Below are positions 1 through 5,176 of a stretch of 6,153 nt of DNA, one piece after another. Position 1 is the first letter of the stretch. Each line of letters starts with the position of its first letter. Under the pieces are notes generated by a model. That model saw nothing but the letters and a program-made list of their open reading frames with translations. It made no database searches and was not told the origin of the DNA. Both the position numbers and the translations under genes were made by a program. This stretch comes from Rikenellaceae bacterium (GTDB lineage: Bacteria; Bacteroidota; Bacteroidia; Bacteroidales; Rikenellaceae). Where the stretch lies: the NCBI GenBank assembly GCA_020859745.1, contig JAJBVQ010000011.1, forward strand, positions 1 through 6,153, written 5' to 3'.

Positions 1-1619
1 GTCCCCGCGGCGGCGAACAGCGGCGCGGCGTCAGCGAGACGCAGTATATCGACTACGGCACGCACAAATATTACAGCGTAGCCGAGATGCCGGACGGGAC
101 GGTTATCGCCACCGAGGAGCCGTTCGTGCTGGATTCGGCGCTGAAGATCGAGCCGAGCGACACGGTGATCTGCGGCTACAAATGCAAAGTGGCGACGACC
201 GTCATCAAGTCGAACACCATCAAATACTGGTTCACCGACGAAGCTGGCATGCAGGGTACGATCCAGCCCGCCGCCGACCTGCCGAAAGGGTTGGTGCTGA
301 TGACCTCGCGCAACGGACGCATCGGCCTCAAAGCGCAGTCCATCGAAAAAATCAACGTTCCGGACGGGCCGATGATCCCGACCTTCACCACTCTGGTGGA
401 TGCGCCCATGTACCGCTACCGCATTAACAACGCGGGGGTCATCACCATTCCGGTATTCGACAACGAGTATATCGGCATCACGGCCGGCAACGCACCGGGG
501 ACGATCGACTCCCTGCGATCCGACACGGTTTACCGCCTCAGCGGCGGAACGGTGATCCTGCGGAAAGTCAAACTGCCGGAGACCTCCAAAGGCTGGGACA
601 TCTTCGCACAGGTGGTGCAGAAGGCCGACAAGGACGCCTACGACCGCATCGGTTCGGTATTCGTTATCCCGACGGGCAAAGAAAAGTCGTTCCTCGACGC
701 GCTGGTGAACGGCCTGAACACGGTGCCCGCATTCGAATCGCACAACGGCAAGCATTATCCGGGGATCATCGCCACCGACACCTACGACACGCCGGTGGAG
801 CTGCTCCGCTTCGCCACGCCCTTCGGCGTAGGCGGCTATAACTCCTATCAGGTGCCGGGACAGGTGTGGGCCGACTCGGTGATTTACCACCAGGACGTGA
901 CCCACCTGGCACCGCTGCTGGAGGGCGAGGTCTGGGTCGGGGCCTACATCGGCAACTGGACCGAAAAGGCCCACAAGCTCTCCCTGACCCTGAAATACCA
1001 CCCCGGCGGCGGACAGAAAGGACAGCGGGCGGCTATACCCGTCTTCAACTCGCTGAACCTGATGGAACAGGGAGGACAGGACTATCCGTCATTCATGGGC
1101 GACGACTCGCTGCGGGTGACCGTCAACGTGCCTCAGAACCTGAAAGGAGCACAGCTGGTCTACCTGACCACCGGCCATGGCGGTTGGGGCGGCGGCGACG
1201 AGTTCAACCAGAAAGAGAACACCGTTTACCTCGACGGGCAGAGGATATTCAACTTCATCCCGTGGCGCGAGGACTGCGCCTCGTACCGCCGCCGCAACCC
1301 GGCTTCGGGCAACTTCAGCAACGGCCTCTCGTCCAGCGACCTGAGCCGCTCGAACTGGTGCCCGGGGATGGTGACCAATCCGGTCTACATCCCGCTGGGC
1401 GACCTTCCCAAAGGCGAACACTCGATCGCAGTCACCATCCCGCAGGGCAAGCCCGAAGGATCGAGTTTCAGCTATTGGTGCCTGTCGGGCGCGATCGTGG
1501 GCGAACAGGTCGATAAACTGCCCGCCGGCGAAAAACGTACGGCATTGAGCGAAGCCAAAGCCCACAAGGACAAGCATGCGAAGAAGGCGGGCAAGGCGCG
1601 CAAAAGCAAAAAACGCTGA
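1..1619 (+). CDS. PNGase F-like peptide-N-glycosidase with GLPGLI-like N-terminal region (5' partial)
   Basis: The reading frame is open from the first full codon at position 3, so the gene starts upstream of the window. The ATG at 87 is internal, because residues before it (including YIDYGTHKYY) continue the same fold. Positions about 40-310 resemble the GLPGLI family: a CGYKCK motif at 171-188, then a WFTDEAG strand and a PKGLVL segment. Positions about 510-1510 match the two-domain PNGase F family, which cleaves the bond between N-glycan and asparagine. Supporting motifs are AYDR (Asp codon 642-644, aligning with catalytic Asp60 of Elizabethkingia PNGase F), TTGHGGWGGGDEF (Glu codon 1200-1202, aligning with Glu206), and SRSNWCPGM. 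Family knowledge places it outside the cytoplasm, but the signal peptide is not visible. The position equivalent to Glu118 is Gly (951-953). The last 30 or so residues are very lysine-rich and lie beyond the conserved domain. An intrinsic terminator follows, so this is the last gene of its unit. The assignment comes from recalled motifs; activity is inferred. Confidence 0.8.
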   Translation, partial: PRGGEQRRGVSETQYIDYGTHKYYSVAEMPDGTVIATEEPFVLDSALKIEPSDTVICGYKCKVATTVIKSNTIKYWFTDEAGMQGTIQPAADLPKGLVLMTSRNGRIGLKAQSIEKINVPDGPMIPTFTTLVDAPMYRYRINNAGVITIPVFDNEYIGITAGNAPGTIDSLRSDTVYRLSGGTVILRKVKLPETSKGWDIFAQVVQKADKDAYDRIGSVFVIPTGKEKSFLDALVNGLNTVPAFESHNGKHYPGIIATDTYDTPVELLRFATPFGVGGYNSYQVPGQVWADSVIYHQDVTHLAPLLEGEVWVGAYIGNWTEKAHKLSLTLKYHPGGGQKGQRAAIPVFNSLNLMEQGGQDYPSFMGDDSLRVTVNVPQNLKGAQLVYLTTGHGGWGGGDEFNQKENTVYLDGQRIFNFIPWREDCASYRRRNPASGNFSNGLSSSDLSRSNWCPGMVTNPVYIPLGDLPKGEHSIAVTIPQGKPEGSSFSYWCLSGAIVGEQVDKLPAGEKRTALSEAKAHKDKHAKKAGKARKSKKR

Positions 1620-1644
1620 CGAACCGAACTTTATAAAGCTAACC

Positions 1645-1683
1645 GGCCGGTATTCCTGCGTGCAGGAAACCGGCCTCTTTTTT
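1645..1683 (+). terminator. Rho-independent terminator after the PNGase F-like gene
   Basis: GGCCGGT (1645-1651) pairs with ACCGGCC (1669-1675). An inner stem TCCTG/CAGGA sits around a small loop, with one bulged A at 1652. A T-rich run (TCTTTTTT) follows directly at 1676-1683. It lies 26 bases after the TGA and ahead of a promoter, as expected for the end of one transcription unit. Confidence 0.9.
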
Positions 1684-1722
1684 ATAATAAAACTGCCAGA
1701 AATCGCGAATATTCATCATTTA

Positions 1723-1755
1723 TATGTCACCAAATTGAATTTATTCGTAACTTTG
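1723..1755 (+). promoter_or_regulatory. Bacteroidetes-type promoter of the fimbrillin-like gene
   Basis: TAACTTTG at 1748-1755 is an exact match to the Bacteroidetes -7 element TAnnTTTG. The -33 element is weak: TATG at 1723-1726, with 21 bases between the two. Transcription would start near 1762, giving a leader of about 54 bases before the ATG at 1816. The flanking DNA (about 1690-1750) is clearly AT-rich compared with the coding regions. Confidence 0.6.
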
Positions 1756-1815
1756 CTGTCAGATTGAGGCGCAACGCACCCTTCGCGGAACGCCCCGAAA
1801 CATACGGTAAGCGCT

Positions 1816-2934
1816 ATGAAAAGAAGTCTATCATTCGTAGGCACAGGCACATTCCATGTCATAATTATGGCTTTGGCTTTAGGGTCGGTATTGTCGTCCT
1901 GCACTAAGGAGAACGGCCCGGGAACGGGCGGCCTGACAGGAGGCGAATCTACCTTCAACGTCACCCTGAACGCAGGATCGTTCGCGGGAACCCCGGTGAA
2001 CGGCGGCGAGATGGACCCGACGGACACCAAAGTCATTCCGGCCGCGGGCATGCACGAGGACGACATGGCCAACATCTGGGTCATCCAGTTCGACGCTGGC
2101 GGGGCCTGCGTGCGGAGCCGATACTATGCGTCGTACAATCCGCAGAATTTCCCAGTGACGCTCTCCAACGGGACGTCGCAAACGGTGGCTTTCGTGGCCA
2201 ACACGTTCGACGCCACGCTTTTCCAAGATTATGCGGGAACGTGGAGCGCATTCCTGGCACTGGCCAAAAACGCAGCCGAAGGAACCCTGCACACCGGTGC
2301 GGACGCGAGTGCCCGCTACCTGCTTATTTCGGGGATCTACAAAGGCGACATCACGGCGGCGGGACTTCCGACTGCCGTGCAGATGAAACGGGCCGTGGCG
2401 AAAGCCAAATTCACATGGTCGCTGTCTTTGCCCAGCGGGGAGTCTTTCGCGGCCAAGAGCCTGCAAATCTGCAACGCCGCGTCAAAACAAGCCTATTTGG
2501 AACCGTCGGATGCGGTCTATCCGGCTGCGGGCGCCAACTTCGCGGCCTATACGGCGACCGCAAATCCGGCGGCGGGAACTTACACTTGGTATCTGGCCGA
2601 AAATATGCGCGGGACGGGAACGGGAAGCACCTCTTTCGATAAAACGGAGCTGACGGCGCCGGCCGGGCAGGGACAGTACTGCACCTATATCGACCTTCAG
2701 GGTGAATACACCTTCAAGGACGGGAACAAGGCCACCCTGAGTTACAAATTCTACTTAGGGGCAGATGTGATCTCGGATTACAATATCCGCCGGAACAATA
2801 TCTACGATATGACGGTGCGCATCACCGGGGCCAATGCGGCGGACACCCGCATCTCGATGACCTCGGCCTCGGGCGCATGGGGCGTCGACACGGATAATCC
2901 GGGTAGTATCACCGGAGGCGTCACTTTCAACTAA
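1816..2934 (+). CDS. Fimbrillin-like surface lipoprotein (DUF4906/FimA-Mfa type)
   Basis: A 372-residue protein with a lipoprotein signal: a basic start (MKR), a hydrophobic stretch at residues 15-26, and a lipobox LSSC with the lipidated Cys at 29. It is therefore predicted to be processed by signal peptidase II and exported. The mature part has the style of Bacteroidales fimbrillins: an early strand with IWVIQFD, a middle VAFVAN strand, a KRAVAKAKFTW segment, and near the C-terminus YKFYLG (310-315) followed by DYNIRRNNIYDMTVRI (321-336). The last of these is typical of DUF4906/fimbrillin-like proteins. Members of this group form, cap or anchor pili, or act as surface adhesins; which role applies cannot be read from the sequence. 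The ATG at 1816 is chosen because it gives a full signal peptide and lies about 54 bases after a good promoter; no Shine-Dalgarno is seen, as is usual in this phylum. The protein ends at TGGVTFN. A FISUMP-type domain follows immediately in the -1 frame, so the gene may be truncated relative to an ancestor with a longer C-terminus. Confidence 0.75.
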   Translation: MKRSLSFVGTGTFHVIIMALALGSVLSSCTKENGPGTGGLTGGESTFNVTLNAGSFAGTPVNGGEMDPTDTKVIPAAGMHEDDMANIWVIQFDAGGACVRSRYYASYNPQNFPVTLSNGTSQTVAFVANTFDATLFQDYAGTWSAFLALAKNAAEGTLHTGADASARYLLISGIYKGDITAAGLPTAVQMKRAVAKAKFTWSLSLPSGESFAAKSLQICNAASKQAYLEPSDAVYPAAGANFAAYTATANPAAGTYTWYLAENMRGTGTGSTSFDKTELTAPAGQGQYCTYIDLQGEYTFKDGNKATLSYKFYLGADVISDYNIRRNNIYDMTVRITGANAADTRISMTSASGAWGVDTDNPGSITGGVTFN

Positions 2935-3398
2935 ACGATTCAGCGGGCGCGATCCGCAACCTCTCCGGCTTCTATTTCTCGGCCTCTGACGGTGACTGGA
3001 CTGCGCCGCAGAACGCCTCGCTTTGGCGGGACGATTTAAAGACCCTTTTCGACCCGTGCCCGGCAGGCTGGCGGGTGCCGCGCAGCGGTGCGGGCAACCT
3101 GTGTCCGTGGCAGTCGTTTACCGCAGCCAACGGTTCATGGAACAACGGCGATGACTCAACGGTCGGCCGTCTTTGGAAAACTCCGCAAGTCAATGGAAGC
3201 CCCGCATGGTACTCTGCAAACGGCCTTCGGGAAGCAGCCACCGGCAAAAATGGGTATCACCGGATAGGATATTACTGGAGCACCACCGTCAGCGGGTCTA
3301 TATCGTCGCGCCTGCGTATCGACTACGGCACCGTCGTGCCTGACAACTACACCGGTCTCCGGGGAGACGGCCAACCTGTCCGCTGCGTACGGGAGTGA
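2907..3398 (+). pseudogene. FISUMP-type C-terminal domain, out of frame and without a start codon
   Basis: A frame different from the upstream fimbrillin is open from 2907 to the TGA at 3396-3398 and encodes a recognisable domain. It shows AIRNLSGFYFSASDGDW, then FDPCPAGWRVP (roughly 3046-3080), then a YYWSTT segment, and ends GQPVRCVRE. This DPCPAGWRVP...YWS...VRCV pattern is that of the Fibrobacter succinogenes major paralogous (FISUMP) domain, which is C-type-lectin-like and common at the C-terminus of Bacteroidales surface proteins. No ATG, GTG or TTG occurs in this frame before the GTG at 3075. That GTG lies inside the conserved motif, so independent translation of a complete domain is unlikely. 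The piece is either the tail of the fimbrillin cut off by a frameshift, or the remnant of a second adhesin gene that lost its 5' part. No slippery heptamer is visible at the junction. The frame is clean throughout, so any lesion is recent or is a sequencing error. Confidence 0.65.
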
Positions 3399-3438
3399 CG
3401 GGGATACGGAAGGGGGAGACGGAAAGCAGACCCACCCC

Positions 3439-3453
3439 GCCCGCGTCGCGGGT
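3439..3453. terminator. GC-rich hairpin between convergent units (weak terminator candidate)
   Basis: CCCGC (3440-3444) and GCGGG (3448-3452) form a 5-bp stem, with a possible G-U pair outside. An alternative outer pairing is GACCC (3429-3433) with GGGTC (3450-3454). It lies between the plus-strand FISUMP piece and the end of nadK on the minus strand. Neither strand has a clear T-run directly after the stem, so terminator function is only a guess from position. Confidence 0.3.
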
Positions 3454-3467
3454 CGGAAAATAAGTCT

Positions 3468-4256
3468 CTAATTGTTATTCCGGGCATCCACGCCCCACAA
3501 CAGTTTGTTGCGAAGCGTCTTATAGAACGAGTTACCCGCCGGACGGATCACCCGCAGCATATGCGGGGCCTTGGCCAGCTCGAACGCCGTGCCGTCCGCC
3601 ACCAGACACTCCCGGTTGTCGATCGTAGCGATTGCACCCTCCCCGTTCCGCGTCATCACCTTCAGCGTAACGACACTCGTATCCGGCACCACCAGCGGCC
3701 GGATATTGAGGTTGTGCGGCGCGATCGGCGACAGAATCAGGCACCGGCAGCCCGGAGCGAGGATCGCTCCGCCGACGCTCATCGAATAGGCCGTCGATCC
3801 GGTGGAGGTCGAAACGATCACCCCATCCGCCCAATAGGTAGCCACATTCTCGCCGTCGATCCCGATCTCGACCGAAACCATCGCCGTGCCATCCTTCTGT
3901 ATGGTGAATTCATTGACCGCCAGCCCTTTCACTCCCCCGGCCACCTGTAACAAAGTGCGTTCCTCGATGGTAAAGCGGCCGTCCCTAAGCTCATCCAGGG
4001 CCTTGCCGATGTCCTCCAGCGCCACGGCCGCCATAAACCCCAGCCGGCCGGAGTTGATCCCCAGGATCGGGATATGGCTCTCGCCCATCTTCCGTACGGT
4101 GCTCAGGAACGTGCCGTCGCCGCCGAAACTCAGCGCCAGATCATACCCCGCCGGGCCTTCGGGATTGAGCGTAAAGTCCAGCCCGCGCCGCCGCAGCTCG
4201 TCGGTGATGATTGGCAGCGAGAGGTTCTCGGGACGGGAGTAGAGGGCGATTTTCAT
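3468..4256 (-). CDS. nadK: NAD kinase
   Basis: ATP-dependent NAD kinase, a cytoplasmic enzyme that phosphorylates NAD to NADP. With the chosen start the protein has 262 residues. Family motifs are in order: FGGDGTFL (44-51), whose GGDGT contacts the phosphates; INSGRLGF (67-74); VNEF (114-117), with the conserved Asn-Glu; the glycine-rich DGVIVSTSTGSTAYS (144-158); and SPIAPHNLNIRPLVVPD (176-192). The ATG at 4254-4256 (MKIALYSRP) is preferred over an in-frame TTG five codons upstream because the family's first beta strand begins there. The region between the first strand and GGDGT is short: GGDGT begins at residue 45, whereas Bacteroides homologues as I recall them have it about 30 residues later. 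The gene is divergent from pdxJ, a pairing often seen in Bacteroidetes, and convergent with the FISUMP piece. No clear promoter was found for it. Confidence 0.95.
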   Translation of the reverse strand: MKIALYSRPENLSLPIITDELRRRGLDFTLNPEGPAGYDLALSFGGDGTFLSTVRKMGESHIPILGINSGRLGFMAAVALEDIGKALDELRDGRFTIEERTLLQVAGGVKGLAVNEFTIQKDGTAMVSVEIGIDGENVATYWADGVIVSTSTGSTAYSMSVGGAILAPGCRCLILSPIAPHNLNIRPLVVPDTSVVTLKVMTRNGEGAIATIDNRECLVADGTAFELAKAPHMLRVIRPAGNSFYKTLRNKLLWGVDARNNN

Positions 4257-4278
4257 AAAGCGGTGGTTCAAAAATTGC

Positions 4279-4286
4279 TATCTTTG
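4279..4286 (+). promoter_or_regulatory. -7 promoter element upstream of pdxJ
   Basis: TATCTTTG is an exact match to the Bacteroidetes -7 consensus TAnnTTTG. No convincing -33 TTTG lies 19-21 bases upstream; that place falls on the 5' end of nadK. A start near 4293 would give pdxJ a leader of about 150 bases. Confidence 0.5.
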
Positions 4287-4304
4287 TAGTTTGAAGCGTT
4301 CGTT

Positions 4305-4418
4305 ATGGCCATCCGCAGGATGGCGCGGACCGGAGCCACCCCCGGCGGAGGCCTGCAATTCTTGCCGCATACGCGCCACGATTGCGTCCCGCTGGCTCCG
4401 GCATTACAGACGAGCTAA
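4305..4418 (+). other. Possible 37-codon upstream reading frame in the pdxJ leader
   Basis: An ATG at 4305, about 12 bases after the predicted transcript start, opens a 37-codon frame ending at TAA 4416-4418, 23 bases before the pdxJ ATG. The peptide begins MAIRRMARTG and contains a GGG run; no family is recognised. It overlaps the structured repeats, so it may be accidental. It would matter only if leader translation controls folding. Confidence 0.15.
4308..4401 (+). promoter_or_regulatory. Structured leader of pdxJ with inverted repeats (candidate cis-regulatory RNA)
   Basis: Two perfect inverted repeats stand out. GCCATCC (4308-4314) pairs with GGATGGC (4318-4324) across a 3-base loop. 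CCGGAGCCA (4330-4338) pairs with TGGCTCCGG (4393-4401) across 54 bases. Inside the long stem, smaller hairpins are possible: GCGG (4345-4348) with CCGC (4365-4368), or alternatively GCAA/TTGC at 4355-4365; and ACGCG (4371-4375) with TGCGT (4383-4387). This gives a hairpin followed by a multi-branched element, ending 40 bases before the pdxJ start. I recognise no known riboswitch or RNA family in it. GC-rich DNA pairs easily by chance, so the 9-bp stem is the main support. Confidence 0.4.
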
Positions 4419-4441
4419 ACCGAAGCAAAAATAATCAAAAT

Positions 4442-5176
4442 ATGACCAAGTTAAGCGTAAACATCAATAAGATCGCCACCCTGCGCAACTCGCGGGGCGG
4501 CAATATGCCCGACCTGCTCGAAGCCGCGCGGAACATCGAACGTTTCGGCGCGCAGGGGATCACCGTGCATCCCCGGCCCGACGAACGGCACATCCGGTAC
4601 GCCGACGTGCGGGCGCTGAAGTCCATCCTCACCACCGAATTCAACATCGAAGGGTACCCCGGCGAACGGTTCATCCAACTGGTGAACGAAGTGCGGCCCG
4701 CACAGGTCACGCTGGTGCCGGACGGCCCCGATGCCATCACCTCCAATGCCGGGTGGGACACCATCGCCAACCGGGACATGCTCCGGGACATTGTGGCGCA
4801 GTTCAAGGCCAACGGGATACGCGTTTCCATCTTCGTGGACGCCGATCCGAAGATGGTCGAAGCGGCGGCAGCGACGGGAACCGACCGCGTGGAACTCTAT
4901 ACCGAGGCTTATGCCACCGATTATCCGGGGAACCGGGAAGCGGCTATAGCACCATTCGTGGCGGCAGCGAAAACCGCAGGAGAATGCGGTTTGGGGGTCA
5001 ATGCCGGGCACGACCTGAGCCTCGAAAACCTCGAATACTTCGCGGCCAACGTTCCGGGGCTGCTGGAGGTCTCCATCGGACATGCCCTGATCTCCGAAGC
5101 CCTGTACCTGGGATTGGAAAACACCGTGCGACTCTATTTGCAGAAACTCCAGAATGCGGCCAATGGGGGAAAATAA
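4442..5176 (+). CDS. pdxJ: Pyridoxine 5'-phosphate synthase
   Basis: A TIM-barrel enzyme of the DXP-dependent vitamin B6 pathway. It condenses 1-deoxy-D-xylulose 5-phosphate with 3-amino-2-oxopropyl phosphate to give pyridoxine 5'-phosphate in the cytoplasm. The 244-residue product is of normal length and carries family motifs: VNINKIATLRNSRGG (6-20), GITVHPRPDERHI (39-51) with His43, Arg45 and His50, NIEGYP with Glu70 (68-73), VTLVPD (89-94), VNAGHDL (186-192) and SIGHALI (211-217). The usual NIDH of enterobacterial enzymes is NINK here, which I recall as a Bacteroidetes variant. The ATG at 4442 is chosen because family homology begins there; an upstream TTG at 4382 would add 20 unrelated residues. 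The start is preceded by AT-rich sequence (AAAAATAATCAAAAT) rather than a Shine-Dalgarno. The last 14 bases overlap the next gene, suggesting an operon with translational coupling. Confidence 0.96.
   Translation: MTKLSVNINKIATLRNSRGGNMPDLLEAARNIERFGAQGITVHPRPDERHIRYADVRALKSILTTEFNIEGYPGERFIQLVNEVRPAQVTLVPDGPDAITSNAGWDTIANRDMLRDIVAQFKANGIRVSIFVDADPKMVEAAAATGTDRVELYTEAYATDYPGNREAAIAPFVAAAKTAGECGLGVNAGHDLSLENLEYFAANVPGLLEVSIGHALISEALYLGLENTVRLYLQKLQNAANGGK

Noticed and set aside
47..61. A 15-base string (TATCGACTACGGCAC) occurs both here and around 3317-3331, each time encoding IDYGT.
   Set aside because: It is a single short match in coding sequence with common codons and no similarity on either side. 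Chance or shared codon use explains it better than a repeat.
2918..2940. Programmed -1 frameshifting joining the fimbrillin to the FISUMP frame.
   Set aside because: No slippery heptamer of the X XXY YYZ type is present in the right phase and no strong stem follows closely, so indel or deletion is more likely.
3075..3398. A 107-codon gene starting at the GTG at 3075.
   Set aside because: The GTG encodes the Val inside the conserved GWRVP motif and the domain clearly continues upstream, so this is not a real start.
4426..4433. TATTTTTG on the minus strand as a -7 element for nadK.
   Set aside because: It fits TAnnTTTG but lies in a poly-A/T tract that also serves as the pdxJ start region, has no -33 partner, and is about 170 bases from the nadK ATG. 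It is possible but not supported enough to annotate.
4382..4441. A 20-residue N-terminal extension of PdxJ from a TTG start.
   Set aside because: The added residues have no similarity to PdxJ, overlap the structured repeats, and the ATG at 4442 fits the family start.
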